Assembly: GCA_013396525.1 (NCBI GenBank)
Contig: VWYX01000206.1
Location: 47,424-111,423 of the forward strand
Direction of reading: 5' to 3'
DNA from: Chaetorhynchus papuensis
Taxonomy: Eukaryota; Chordata; Aves; Passeriformes; Rhipiduridae
DNA: 64,000 nt
The stretch's first letter is position 1; each line of letters begins with the position of its first letter. Made by a program: the position numbers and the translations under genes. The notes under the pieces are model-generated. The model searched no databases, was not told the origin of the DNA, and was given only the letters and a program-made list of their open reading frames with translations. Below, in pieces: positions 23,683 through 34,442 of the stretch.

Positions 23683-24311
23683 CTGCTTGGATCAGGGAAA
23701 AAAAAAATGCTGTAGTCAAGGGCTTGTGATTTCAAAGAGTACATCCTGTAGTAAGGGCAGTTGTGGTGCAGGGCCCTGGCTGCCCTGCAGGGTGTCCAGG
23801 GCTCATGGGGGCTTGGGGTTTGCAATGTGCAGCTGCTCCAACAGCCATCGCTGCCTCCCACCAGCATCATTTTAAATGAAGAAAGAAAAGAACCATCTGT
23901 CTCAGAATGAGCCCTGCCCTCCATTTATGCCAACAGGGACAGCCCCAGGCCAGCCAGCCCCAAGATCCTGAGCTGCAATGGCCCTGGAGCACAGACAGGC
24001 CCCGGGACAGAGCAAATCCACCTCCTCCAGCTTTTGCTGAAGGGATTTCCAGGCAAGTCAAAGCCAGTGCAGGCAGGACCCTGCCTGAAACAGCCTGAGT
24101 GCTGCAGGAGGCAAACCCAGTGCTTGCTCTCCTGCTGGGCATCACTGTGGAGCAGCACTGGGAATTCAGCCATCCACAGGCACTCAGGCCAGGCACCACT
24201 GAGCCCCACTGCCCTGACTGGAGCAGGAGAGTGGGCAGGGCCAGGCTGGGCTCACTGGCTCTGCTCCTCAGCCCTGCAGCACTGTCCCCTCATGTGTGCA
24301 ACCAGTCTCAC

Positions 24312-24400
24312 CTTGCAAGGGAAAATGTCTATCTTGACAAGCAGAGAAGCCAGCTCCAGGTTCTCGCTGTAGTTGTTCTTCAGGGGAACAGCTCGGAAAC
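24312..24400 (-). CDS. PLCG1: PLCG1 exon 30 (end of C2 domain)
   Basis: Encodes 1187-1215 after completing Gly1186, with RAVPLKNNYSE and KIDIFPCK, the last strands of the C2 domain. The donor GTGAGA and a TAG acceptor are in phase. Confidence 0.93.
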
Positions 24401-24527
24401 CTACGGCAGAGACAGCCCTGGTGTCACTCGCTGCACAGGAGGTGAGGTGTCAGTGCCCTGGCACAGAACTCAAGGGCGTCCTTCTCCCACCAGACCCTTT
24501 TTCTCTTCTGCCCAGAGACGCTGTGGC

Positions 24528-24614
24528 TGCCCCATCCCTGGAAGTATCCAAGGCCAGGTTGGATGGGGCTCGGAGCAACCTGGGATAGTGGAAGGTGTCC
24601 CTGCCCATGGCTAA
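24528..24614 (+). mobile_element. CR1 LINE 3'-end fragment in PLCG1 intron 29
   Basis: About 87 bases resembling the avian CR1 3' region: a CATCCCTGGAAGT start, then CCAGGTTGGATGGGGCT, an 'AGCAACCTGGGATAGTGGAAGGTGTCCCTGCCCATGGC'-like part, with several mismatches. It is 5'-truncated, lies antisense to PLCG1, and has its downstream end 57 bases from exon 29. Assignment is by recognition of the consensus, not by search. Confidence 0.75.
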
Positions 24615-24671
24615 CAGTGTGAACTGGTGAAGACCACCATGACCCCTTCCCTGCTGCCCCAAGCGCTTTAC

Positions 24672-24833
24672 CTGTCTTCAAGCCTTTCACCAGGAAGGTG
24701 GCCTGAGCCAGGAAGTTCTCGTCGCTGAACATGTCCTCCTCGTACACCACGAAGCGGAGGAAGGCAAAGTCAGGGTTGCTGACCTGAAAGTGGAACTGCT
24801 TCGGGGTCCAGAGAGGGTTCAGGCCGTTGTCAG
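24672..24833 (-). CDS. PLCG1: PLCG1 exon 29 (C2 domain)
   Basis: Encodes about 1133-1185, with DNGLNP, FAFLRFVVYEEDMFSD and NFLAQATFLVKGLKTG, the calcium-loop and membrane-facing half of the C2 domain. It starts by completing Ala after EIV (human FVV) and ends one base into Gly1186 before GTAAAG. Confidence 0.95.
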
Positions 24834-25027
24834 CTGCTCACAAAACACAGCTGTCAGTGGGCAGCCCTGCTGAGTCCCCCCGCTGCCCCCATGGCTGACG
24901 CTGTGCTTGGGGGCAGCACAAGGGCAGCTCCCAGCTCAGGGCCAGGCTTTGCTGCAGAGCCCACGGCTCAGACCAGGATCAGGAGTGCTGGTGCATCCCT
25001 CTCCCTTCCCTTCACCACCCCACTCAC

Positions 25028-25142
25028 CCACAATCTCTGTTTTCTGCTTGGCGTTGTCGTACTCGGCACCAGACACCTCCACCTCCACGAAAGGACAAAC
25101 TATTCCCCTTCCATTTTTGGGAAGGTGCCGGGCCCCCAGGAC
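25028..25142 (-). CDS. PLCG1: PLCG1 exon 28 (C2 domain start)
   Basis: Encodes 1094-1131, VLGARHLPKNGRG and FVEVEVSGAEYD, the opening strands of the C2 domain. The acceptor TTAG is at 25143-25144 and the donor is GTGAGT. Confidence 0.95.
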
Positions 25143-26919
25143 CTAAGCAAAGAGCAGGAGAGACTTGGTAATAGACAGGAACAAAGGGGAAAAAAATGTG
25201 TTTGCATACCAAGACATTTTCTTTCCAAATAAATCACCCTGGCTCTGCTAATTGGAGAGAGAAGCGGCACCGACAGCCAGCATTGGAGAGAAATAGCTCC
25301 CACCCCTGGAAGCTGATATGGTGTTCCTGATCCCCAGTTTGACTTGTAAGCCATAAAAAAAAGCAGCTGAACTGCTCCAGGTTCCTGCCTGCTGCTGACT
25401 CAGCCAGGCCTGGGCCACAGCATCCCTCCCCCAGCCTGCCAAGCTGGAGCTGGGCTCCCAGCCGAGCACTGTTCCCCGCCGGGAGCACCACGCTGGACAC
25501 CCTCGTCTCTGCCGAAACTTCTCGGCCCTCCTGCCTCGGTGCGAGGAGGAAAAGGAGCTGCTCTCCACCACTGCTGCGCCTCGCGTTTGCAGCACAGTCT
25601 GTGCTCCACTCAAATGACAACCTGCTTCCTCGCAGGAGAAAGCACTCGCAGCTCCCTCTTGCCCGTGGCCATATGTCGCTCCACCGTGCTGTCGGCTGTT
25701 GCAGGGGAAGGACCTGCTGCCAGCACTGGATCATGTGCTTTGAGTCATGCTGGGCTCGAGATGGCTTCTCCATCCATGAAAGCTGGCTTTGGTGGGGACA
25801 GCAGGCAGTTTTGCCAGAGAACAGCACACCAAGCCTGTCTCTTAAAGGCGACAGTGACTGGCTATGGCACGATGACTCTTGACACTTGGTGGTGGCAGCT
25901 GCATCCTGAGGTGCAGGAAGAGCTTGGAAAACAGATGGGGCAGGGAATTTTTACGTGGACGGGGGGTCAGTGATGCAGAGGCTACATGATGGGGTGTCCT
26001 CATGGAGAAGGGCTGTGGCTTTTTTAGGTGGGATCACTCCAAAACAGAGGTGGCTGCAGAGGAAACCTGTGAGCACCTACAGGCAGGATCTCCACTGCAT
26101 CCTCCCCAAGGTCTGCACGAGCTGAGGGGACTGGCAAAGGAGACTGCTGACCCACAGCTCGGCTCTGAGACCACAGGGAATGCCTGTACAGGCTACTGGA
26201 CCCTGCTAGTCCAAACATGAGAGCCACCTGGTTTGGCACAGCCCTCCAAGAGCTTTGCCTGGCAAGCTGTCCCATGTCCCTGCAGAGCCTCTGCTGCGCA
26301 GCTCTGAGAGCTGACACAGGAACAATCCAACCTCAGGCCCACCATCAGGGAAGTAAAAATAATTCATCAAGCATCCCCAGCCCATCCTCTGGCACCCCCC
26401 ACCCTCAGCCCCCCTCCTCTTACCATCCATCGCCAGCAGCACAACACAGAAATGGCCTGAAAACTTTGCCCTGACCTCGAGCATCTCCCCAAGAGGGCCA
26501 GGAGCAAGGGGAAATGGAAACATCGAGCCTGGAGCAAGTGAGTGACAAGGAGGGGACAAGGCACAGCTCTTGGATGCTCTCGGCAGTCCCGGCCGGGCTC
26601 TGGGGACAGGGATGCCACGGCTGTGGCTCGTGGATGCCACCTGCTGGCACTGGGACCTGGACAGGAGGAGTTCTGGGGAGAGCACCCAGGGATGCTCCTG
26701 CTGCTCCCCTCCAGGCACCCTCAGCAGCACCCCTGAGTGCCCCTCTTCAGCGAGGGCTCTCCCAGTCTGTGCTGCGGGATGGGGGCTGAGGGGGTTTGGT
26801 GAGGAGCCGCTGCAGGCAGAGCCAGGAGCCCAGAAAAACCATTCTCTCACCCCAAATCTTGTATAACCACCGGGGTGTGACCCTGCATTCATTCCCCCAC
26901 AGCAGGAGGAGGTACTGAC
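25143..26919 (-). other. PLCG1: PLCG1 intron 27 (1.8 kb)
   Basis: The longest intron in the 3' half of the gene. It is GC-rich with several chance open frames on both strands, none with a domain or paired splice sites. No repeat element was recognised. Confidence 0.75.
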
Positions 26920-27068
26920 CTCAATGGAGATGGAGAGCGGCTCTGTGCCCCGCAACGTGCTCTTGTCAAAGGGGTCAAAGATGTCGTCCCTCATGTTGGC
27001 TGGCTGCAGGACATACCCACACTGGCCACTGGACATGAACAAGGCCTGGTTCATCTGCATGGGCTTGT
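26920..27068 (-). CDS. PLCG1: PLCG1 exon 27 (end of Y box)
   Basis: Completes Asp1044, then encodes 1045-1093: KPMQMNQALFM, CGYVLQP and FDPFDKSTLRG, the end of the Y half of the TIM barrel and the linker to C2. The donor is GTCAGT. Confidence 0.95.
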
Positions 27069-27890
27069 CTGGAGAGCACAGGCAGGAGATACAGGAGGTG
27101 AAGGAGACCCTGTGCACTTTTCACAAGCTGGATCATCACACCCCCACCGCTGATGCTTCACAGGAAGCCCTTGGCAAGAGGACCTGGCTCACCCCTTGGC
27201 AGTGCCTGTGCAATGTGGCCCCACTGCAGCCTGTGCACGTGTTGGGGCCATGAGGTGACTCTCTCATGCACAATCTGCCCAACTCCCCAATGCTCCATGG
27301 GTCACCTCCCTCTTTTCCTCCTGCTTTTTTCAGCTTTCCTTGTGCTGACTGTAGCGTTTGCCAAACCCCGTGTAAGATGCTTGAATTCACAGAAGGAATG
27401 AAAAAGCCGGCAGGAGAAAAGAGGCAGGTCGTTTGCTGGTGTGCTGAACAGGCTCACAGCAGGGTTTGGCAAGGGCCAGGGAAAGAGGAAGGCTGGACTG
27501 CACGGCAGAAGCAGGAATGGAAGCTGGGGAAAGGCACAAAGAGCAGCCAGCTGGACTCAGACCATGCAGCCAGCTGGTGTCCCCAGCCTGGGGCTGCACC
27601 GTCCCCTTTGGCACCTTCCCTGCCTGCCCTGCTTGTCACCAGGGACCTGGGGGAGCTCCCTGCCTCCTCTCCATTTCATCTCGTTCTCATGGCACAATCC
27701 CCAGCCTCAGTCCAGCTCCTTGGCTCAATCCAGCCCTCTGGAGCACATTTACCCAGGCCTCACAGCCTGCAGTGCCCTTCCCAGCCCCAGAGCCCCTCCC
27801 AGCCCCATTAGCCAGGAGCAGGGGCTCAGCAGGTGGCTTGGACAAGGCACAGGGCACCCTAGGAGCCTGCACCCTCCCTGCTGCCCTCAC
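27069..27890 (-). other. PLCG1: PLCG1 intron 26
   Basis: 822 bases bounded by GTGAGG and CCAG on the gene strand. Nothing beyond GC-rich unique sequence is visible. Open frames running from it into exon 26 on the opposite strand are antisense shadows. Confidence 0.75.
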
Positions 27891-28115
27891 CTGGGGTCTG
27901 GAAGTTGAGTGCCACCAGCTGGCTGCCACAGATCCACATGGGCAGGGGGTCGTAGTTGGAGGAGTCGAGGCGCTGGCCCTTGGGGTAGATGCGGGAGAGC
28001 TGCAGGCGGTTGTACTGCAGGAACTTCTTGCCCTTGATCTTGTTGACGTACTTTTCTGCCTTGGTCTCGGGGAAGGAGGACATGTCTCGGTAACAGGCCC
28101 TCTCTGTGCCGATCT
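27891..28115 (-). CDS. PLCG1: PLCG1 exon 26 (catalytic Y box core)
   Basis: Largest coding exon of the gene here (225 bases). It encodes about 970-1043 with GTERACYRDMSSFPETKAEK, KKFLQYNRLQLSRIYPKG and DPLPMWICGSQLVALNFQTP, the core of the catalytic Y region that binds substrate. The acceptor is CCAG at 28116-28117, and AG then completes Lys969. Confidence 0.97.
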
Positions 28116-28520
28116 CTGGGAGGGGACAGCACTGTATAAGCCAGGAGCACGCTCCCTTCCCTGACATTTAACCACCTCTAACACCATCCTGTCACCCCTG
28201 GCGCAGCCACCAGGGCTGTGCAGACCCTGCTCTGCCCCAGGGGGTGTTTGCCAGGTGTCCAACACCAGTGGCTGAGAGCACCAACACAGCTCCCAATGCT
28301 CCCCAGCCCCCTCCCTCAGCAGCTGCTCTGGGCGGTGACAGACCCCAGCAACAGAGGGATAGGGAAGGGAACCTGTACCCTCTGGAGATACCCAGAGCTC
28401 CAAGGTAAGCTGGTGATTTGGACACCTTGGACACATGGCCTCTGCTAAGATCTAGCCACAGCAGGGTCTGTAATGCCACAGTGACTGCCTGTGATGGCCA
28501 CCAGCCCAGCAGATGCTCAC

Positions 28521-28617
28521 TCTCTTCATCAAAGGGCACAGGTCGGCAATAGACCACCAGTTCTGAAAGCTCCAGGGCAATCTTCTTTCTCCTCTCCATC
28601 ATCTTCCCTTCAGAGAG
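28521..28617 (-). CDS. PLCG1: PLCG1 exon 25 (start of Y box)
   Basis: Encodes 937-968: LSEGKMMERRKKIALELSEL and VVYCRPVPFDEE. It covers the linker from the split PH domain and the first residues of the Y box. It ends one base into Lys969 before GTGAGC. Confidence 0.95.
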
Positions 28618-29139
28618 CTGCCAAGAGAGCGTGAGAGAGGTGTCAGGCCAGGTAGGAGCAGTGCTGAGGGATGACCCAGCTCATAAACTGACCCTCACTG
28701 CTTGGTGTGGCTCCTGCCCACGCTGTGGGGACCACCAGCAGATCTGCCAGGTCTGCATGGGGGGACATCACACAGGTAGGGCCTGGGTAGGTCATACCTC
28801 CTGCCCAGAGCAGGACTGGCACTGGTACCAGTGCAGGGCATCTGTGGCCTTGCCACCCTCCACAGACAGAGATCCCCCACTTCCTGAGGCTGCAGCACCC
28901 ACACAGTTGTCCAATCCCCCCAGATATCCAGCCTGGACCTCTCAAGCCATGTGGCCACCACCCCTTGCCACATTGTCCAAGATTGCTTTGGCTTTACCAT
29001 CTCTGTAAGTGCTCCACCAGCCATCACAGGCTGTCACCTCGCCGCCCCCCACCAGCCTCCACCTGCTCCTCGGCTCCTGGAAAACCCAGGATTTGGCCAG
29101 GAGACGCCTCCTGCCCTGCCACGGGCTCCCCAGACTCAC

Positions 29140-29297
29140 CCTGGCATCGGCTGTCTGAGCTGCCTCGCGGATCTTCTTCACCCAGTCCAGCAGGTCCTCG
29201 TGCGTGTCGGCCGCCACGTCCAGGGACAGGCGCGACACCGAGGCCATGCTGATGGAGAAGACGAAGAGCCGATTGTTCTTGCCCTCGGGGCGGATGG
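29140..29297 (-). CDS. PLCG1: PLCG1 exon 24 (second half of split PH)
   Basis: Completes Ala884 and encodes 885-936, with IRPEGKNNRLFVFSISMA and DWVKKIREAAQTADAR, the C-terminal half of the split PH domain. Between them VSRLSLDVAADTHEDLL differs moderately from mammals. The donor GTGAGT falls right after DAR. Confidence 0.95.
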
Positions 29298-29548
29298 CTG
29301 CGGGCACAGGGAGCAGAGGGCAAGGTCGCAGCAGGTGCTGAGCCAAGCCCTTCACAGGGAGGAAGGGAGAAGACAGAGACACAGAGGGCTCGTGGCTACC
29401 CTGTGACTCTGCAATAGGAAACTCCCATTTCTGGCCACTGGAGGCAACAGCTGGAGCCCAGGAAGCGATAAGTGAGGAAGCAGGGTGTATCCTGAGGGGC
29501 TGAGAAGCCTTCATGGGGCCTTTGCAATGCTCCCTCCCTGGCACTCAC

Positions 29549-29618
29549 CGATCTGGCAGGAGGGCACGTCCAGGACGCCTCCGAGCAGGTCTCCCAGGGG
29601 GCTGTTCTCATCCAGCTG
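29549..29618 (-). CDS. PLCG1: PLCG1 exon 23 (linker after SH3)
   Basis: Encodes 861-883, QLDENSPLGDLLGGVLDV then PSCQI, between the SH3 domain and second split-PH half. The acceptor region is a triple CAG, so exon starts at 29621, 29618 or 29615 are all in frame. 29618 gives the human length. The donor is GTGAGT. Confidence 0.9.
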
Positions 29619-29737
29619 CTGCTGGGGAGGAAGCACAGCAGGATGGTGCTGGGCATGGTGCTGGGCACGGCACTGGGCAGAGCAGGCAGGCTCGGGGGGG
29701 CGCGAACCCTCCTTGCTCCACTCATGGCCATACTCAC

Positions 29738-29834
29738 CTCCTGCTCTGGCTCCAGGCTACTGGGACTAGTAATTTCCTCGACATAGTTGGAAGGGAACCA
29801 CAGCTGCTTTTTGCCACCATAATCTCCTCTCCAC
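29738..29834 (-). CDS. PLCG1: PLCG1 exon 22 (SH3 C-terminal part)
   Basis: Completes Trp828 and encodes 829-860: WRGDYGGKKQLWFPSNYVEE, the ALYDY-partner face of the SH3 domain with the conserved W and PSNY motifs. A variable ITSPSSLEPEQE tail follows. Confidence 0.96.
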
Positions 29835-30080
29835 CTGGAAGGGAGGGAAGGGGCAATGTCAGCACCCGCCACGGGACCCCAGACTGTCCTGAGTGGGGGT
29901 GAGGGGAACAGGCAGCTCTTCCATCATCTGCTTTTAGGCTTTGTGAGGCTTTGGGACTGTGCAGCTCTCGTAGGCAATCCCCAGACAGGCCCCCTCCTAG
30001 AATGGACACACCTTTGTGTGGATGACGACAGCAAGGTTTGACTGTCCCCTAGGGAAAAGGGAGGCTCAGGACCAACTCAC

Positions 30081-30184
30081 CAGCCTCCTTCCTGTTTCTC
30101 CACGTTCTGGATGATGGCATTTTTGGTGAAGGTGAGCTCGTCTTCCCTCTGCGCCTTGTAGTCAAACAGGGCTTTGACTGCACA
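30081..30184 (-). CDS. PLCG1: PLCG1 exon 21 (SH3 N-terminal part)
   Basis: Encodes 794-827: CAVKALFDYKAQREDELTF then NAIIQNVEKQEGG. ALFDY is the signature start of the SH3 domain, which binds proline-rich partners such as SLP-76 and SOS (family knowledge). It ends two bases into Trp828. Confidence 0.97.
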
Positions 30185-30637
30185 CTGCAATGAGGAGGGG
30201 TCCCATGAGGCTGGGCAGGGGATGGACACATGGACAACAAGCCCACAGGATGAGAGATCACCTCCCACCACAGATGTGTTTGTTGAGGGGCTGTGAGGCA
30301 CACCACGTGCAGGCAGGCAGCATCCAGCCCTGCTGTCAGACCCTAGTGACACCTTGCAAAGCAAATCAAGGCCCCCATTTATGCCAAAGCACAGCTCACA
30401 AGTCTGGTATGGCCCCACACAGGCACTTTCCTCTGTCCCAAGAGCCACTGATGGGTTTAGTTTGGAGAGCTCAGAACAACAGCCAGCCCAGCCTGGAAAC
30501 CTGGAAGTTCAAACTCCATTGTCTCTCCACAGTCTAGAAATGAGTGTGCAAACTAACACAGCTCTTGGAAAATAAAAAGACCTGTGCTAAACCCTCCAGC
30601 CATGCAGGTTGTTTTGTGCCAAACAATGAGAGTGTAC

Positions 30638-30715
30638 CTTGAAGGTGGGCATGGGGTTGGCTTCCACATAGAACCCGGGGTGGCGTCCCTCGTACAGGGC
30701 TCCATAGTCCGGCTC
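30638..30715 (-). CDS. PLCG1: PLCG1 exon 20 (Y771/Y783 regulatory exon)
   Basis: Exactly 26 codons, 768-793: EPDYGALYEGRHPGFYVEAN then PMPTFK. It carries Tyr771, Tyr775 and Tyr783. Phosphorylation of Tyr783 relieves autoinhibition by engaging the C-SH2 domain (family knowledge). Both borders are phase 0. Confidence 0.97.
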
Positions 30716-31000
30716 CTGTGGAAGCAAAGGGACAGTGGTTACAGCAGTGACTGCAGGAGAACGTCCCCGGCTTTGGGGCAGGTGGGAGAGCGCCCCAGGA
30801 AGGCACAAGACCAAAGGTGATGCTGCAAACAGCAAACAGCAGCCCAAGCCTGGCTCAGAGGGGCAGCACCAAACCCCACTCGAGTGTAAAGAAGCCCCAA
30901 GAGGTGTGGGCTGCAAAGCACAGAGACAGCTCCCACACCACCACTTCAAGGCACCAGCTCAAAAATGCCCTGCCCATCACTCTGTGGCTCCTGCACTCAC

Positions 31001-31181
31001 CGCTGTCCCGATCTTCTCCAGGGTCTCCTCGTTGATGGGGTAGCGCAGCTTCATCTTGCGGTACAGCGGGTGCTTCTCGTGGTAGCTGATCAAGTCCACC
31101 AGGCTGTCGAACTCAGTGTTGCCCAGCAGCACAGTCTGGCCCTCCTGCTGCACCCGGCAGTGCTTGATCTTCCCTTCTGCC
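31001..31181 (-). CDS. PLCG1: PLCG1 exon 19 (C-SH2, second part)
   Basis: Completes Arg707 and encodes 708-767: AEGKIKHCRVQQEGQTVLLG, FDSLVDLISYHEKHPLYRKM and LRYPINEE. It forms the second half of the C-terminal SH2 domain and the autoinhibitory linker towards Tyr771. Confidence 0.97.
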
Positions 31182-31471
31182 CTGGAGGGAGGAAAGACAG
31201 GGAGAAGCCACTTGGCACCTGGCAAGAGGTCACTGCCAAAATAAAGACACCCAAGGAAAAGGTGCCCCTGGTCTGGTGGCCGAGCACAGCCATCTCCCAC
31301 TGGAAGATGGGAGGGAGAGCAGGATCTCAAGGACTTATTCAGGGCCGTCGCAGAGCAAGAGGAGCTCTGGGAGGGCTCATGTCAGGCTGATAGCACCTGT
31401 CCCACTCTCTCACACACAGCAGCATCCCAGCTCCACCTCCAGCACCCACCACCCTCGTCCCAGGGACACAC

Positions 31472-31591
31472 CTGAAGGAGATGGCGTAGGAGCTGGGCTC
31501 GCTCCTCTTGCGCACCAGGAAGGCTCCGTCGCGGGGCACCCTCATCAGCATGTGCTCGGCTTGGGCCCGTGTGAGGTTGGCGTGGTACCAC
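31472..31591 (-). CDS. PLCG1: PLCG1 exon 18 (C-SH2, first part)
   Basis: Completes Glu667 and encodes 668-706: WYHANLTRAQAEHMLMRVPR and DGAFLVRKRSEPSSYAISF. The FLVRKR motif holds Arg694, the phosphotyrosine-binding residue of the C-SH2 domain. The donor is GTGTGT, weaker than its neighbours. Confidence 0.97.
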
Positions 31592-31987
31592 CTGTCAGGG
31601 GAGACACATCGCTGTGCACAGGTCACACACACACCCAGCCCATCCACAGCTCTGCCATGGCTTCCCCTCCAGCCCCTAAAAGGCTCCTGAAATCCTCCAG
31701 AGGAAGACAGGGATTGCAATGGGGCAGGAAGGATCAGAGCCCTTTGGTGAGGCCTGGCATAGGCGAAGAGCATCCCAACCAAACCCGGCAGCTCTGTGCT
31801 CTGCACTGAGCCTCCACGATGTTCAGCTTCATGAACAGTGAAGCTGGCCAGCATGGCTGCTGTGACAGAGCTCACAGGGAGAAAGTGGGGACCAGAAAGT
31901 CCCAGCAAGGGAGGAATGGCTGAGGAGAGATCTGGGAGAGCTTCCTACAGTGTCCCAGCTGCCCAATGGACACAAACACGCGCTCAC

Positions 31988-32188
31988 TCTTTGCTCTCGT
32001 GGGCGTTGGTCTGTGGCACTGGCTCCGTGAGCCTCATCTCGAACTCGTTGCACCTCAGTGGCACCTCCTGGTAGTGCGTGATGAGGTCGTAGAGGCTGTC
32101 GAACACCAGGTTGTCCGTCAGGAAGAACTTGGGGCTGCCGGCGTCCTGCCGCGAGTGGATCCGGCAGTGCTGCACCTTCCCATTGCGC
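31988..32188 (-). CDS. PLCG1: PLCG1 exon 17 (N-SH2, second part)
   Basis: Completes Trp600 and encodes 601-666: RNGKVQHCRIHSRQDAGSPK, FFLTDNLVFDSLYDLITHYQ and RCNEFEMRLTEPVPQTNAHE. It forms the second half of the N-terminal SH2 domain and the short inter-SH2 linker. It is nearly identical to mammals. Confidence 0.97.
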
Positions 32189-32494
32189 CTGCGGAGCAGG
32201 GACAGAGGGAACGGGGGTAAGCCAGGGCTATCCGTGGAGATTTTGCACCTGCCTCAGGCACAGCTCCAGCCTGACGTGGCAATCCTGCCCCACAGGAGAG
32301 TGGCTGCATAGGGATCCCAAGCGACTTGACCCTTCTGCACTGGGACAGGGAACTGACATGATGCTGGGGCACATAAATAGGGGAGAAACTGCTCACAGGC
32401 CACTGGGGAACGGGACCCCAGCAGTGAAGGAAATGTCAAGAGGAAACAACCCCTGGAGTGACACAGAGCAGCGGGCTGGGGCCAGGGCCCTCAC

Positions 32495-32682
32495 CAGAAG
32501 GAGAGGGTGTAGTCTCCTACAAAGGTCTCGCTCTCTCTGACGAGGAAGGAGCCGTCGGGGGCCCCTGTCTCGATGCAGTATTCCGTCAGCAGCCGCTCCG
32601 CGATGTGCCGCCCGTCACGCCCCGCTCCCAGCTTCCCGTGGAACCACTTCTCCGTGGAGTGCAGCTCGGTGCTGTTGCTCAC
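32495..32682 (-). CDS. PLCG1: PLCG1 exon 16 (N-SH2, first part)
   Basis: Encodes 538-599: VSNSTELHSTEKWFHGKLGA, GRDGRHIAERLLTEYCIE and PDGSFLVRESETFVGDYTLS. The FLVRES motif holds Arg586, which docks the enzyme on activated receptors or LAT (family knowledge). The acceptor is CCAG at 32683-32684 and the donor is GTGAGG. Confidence 0.97.
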
Positions 32683-32914
32683 CTGGTAGGGGGAAAAGCC
32701 ATCGTCGTGGGTTACTGAGGGCAGGCTTGTGCTGCTGCACTCTGCTTTGCTCAGGGGTCTTCCAGCTGGGACCAGGGAGTTCCTGAAGCAGCTCCCACCC
32801 TTCCCACCACAGGATCTCCCCCTGAAGTCAGCTGGCTATGGCAGAGCTCAGCCCCTTGGGCAGTCAAGTCTTTTCCTCAGGGAACAACTCACAGCCACAC
32901 AGGAGAGCCCTCAC

Positions 32915-33016
32915 CTCCTTTTGCTCTTCCTCATCCTCGTTTCCTTGGTCATTGGTTGTCTCCCCAGAGTAATAGATCTTGCTGCTGGTCAGCACAAAGT
33001 AATGTGGGTTCCACTC
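32915..33016 (-). CDS. PLCG1: PLCG1 exon 15 (first half of split PH)
   Basis: Thirty-four codons, 504-537: EWNPHYFVLTSSKIYYSGET then an acidic NEDEEEQKE stretch. It contributes the first half of the split PH domain before the SH2 insert. Both borders are phase 0. Confidence 0.95.
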
Positions 33017-33874
33017 CTGCAAGGAAACAAACTCTGGCAAAGAGACCCTCGGGGAAGCACCAAACTGCCCACCACCCATCCATGGGATCATCTCTTCCTG
33101 ACCAGCACATGCAGGGTTAGTGGAGGACAGTCACCAACACAGATTCCAGTGAGTACAGGAGCTTCCAAGGCATCCCCCAGATCTGAAGCATGGATTTATC
33201 CGTAGCAAAAAACCCAGCATGTGACAGATCACACTGCAAACACCCCAACACATATTAAAAGGAGATGAGCAAATGAAGAGCAAATCAATGCAAAAAGAAA
33301 ACAGTCTGCAGGGACTCAGCACAGGGGCAATCTGAGGTGAAGACATCAGAGACAGTAATGTGGATTTACCATTGCATGTTTTTTTAAAAAAGAACATTTC
33401 ATTTGCATGTGGCTTTGCCAGACAGACCCTCAGCAGAGTAAAGCAGGTGAAGGTGGGCTGTGTGTGAGTGAATGCACACAGTAATGAACACTCAGTGCTT
33501 TACAAAGCTAAACTCGTGCTTAGGTGTGTCAGGTGTGCAGGCACTTGGCAGGAGGCAGGGCTGGAAGCACAGCCATCTCCAGAAATTCCTGCAGCACAAA
33601 TCACAGGCTGCAGTGCCTTGGCCCAGAGCTCCCTCTAGCTCAGCCTTCTGCCTCTAGCAAAGGCCCACAGGAGATTCCTAGGGAAGAGCACAGAGAGAGC
33701 CAGCATAAAACGACCCCAGCCTTCAGAGAAGTCTGAGAAATCAATCAGGCCAAGAGCCTCTTCAATCATTTGCACCACAGCCCTTCCTTCCAGCACACAC
33801 AGCACCTGACAGAGCCACCATGACATTGATGGAGCCCTCAGAGCAGGGACAGGGTGACCATGGCACAGACATAC
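33017..33874 (-). other. PLCG1: PLCG1 intron 14
   Basis: 858 bases starting GTATGT on the gene strand, AT-richer than neighbouring introns. No repeat element or RNA gene is recognised. Confidence 0.75.
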
Positions 33875-33997
33875 GTGATTGATGGGGTCTTCCAGGTAGA
33901 GGATCCCATTCTTGATGGAGTTGCTGATGTCATTCTCTGAGTACATCACGGACGTGGGCAGCTCCTCGTAAGCGCTGCCCTCCGCCAGCTTCTTGTG
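33875..33997 (-). CDS. PLCG1: PLCG1 exon 14 (end of X box, start of split PH)
   Basis: Forty-one codons, 463-503: HKKLAEGSAYEELPTSVMYS and ENDISNSIKNGILYLEDPIN. It closes the X box and opens the first split-PH strand. The donor is GTATGT. Confidence 0.95.
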
Positions 33998-34442
33998 CTG
34001 TGGGAGGACAGGGGGGGTCAGGCACCTTGAGGGGAGCAGGCACCCAAAAGGCAGCATGGATTTCCTGGTGAACAGCCCTAAAACCCCAGGTCTGCTGCAG
34101 TGGGGTCCTCCAGATTGGAAGAGCCAAGACCCACACCACAGGGACCACCAAACAGCACTGAAGTCCCATCCTTTCTTCCCAAAGGTGATTCCTGAAGCAG
34201 AAGCACCAACACCCCCCATGCCCTCAAAGAAAGGCAGCACCCAGCTGCTGAGCTCATTTCCCAGCAGATTCTCTGAAGCAAGAGAGATTTTTGTCTCCAG
34301 TTGTTCTTAGCATCAGGTCTCCACTTCCACCCCTCCACTGCCAAGCACCCTCATCCAAAGGCAGCTGCCCCCAGTCCCACACCCTCACCCTATTCTGCCC
34401 TCATTCCCTCACCTGGGAGCCTTGCTGGGCAAGGGAGCTCAC

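Noticed and set aside
26206..27117. 303-codon frame on the - strand
   Set aside because: Only 26920-27068 is real (PLCG1 exon 27); the rest is intron read-through on both sides.
28942..29544. 200-codon frame on the - strand
   Set aside because: PLCG1 exon 24 (29140-29297) plus intron read-through.
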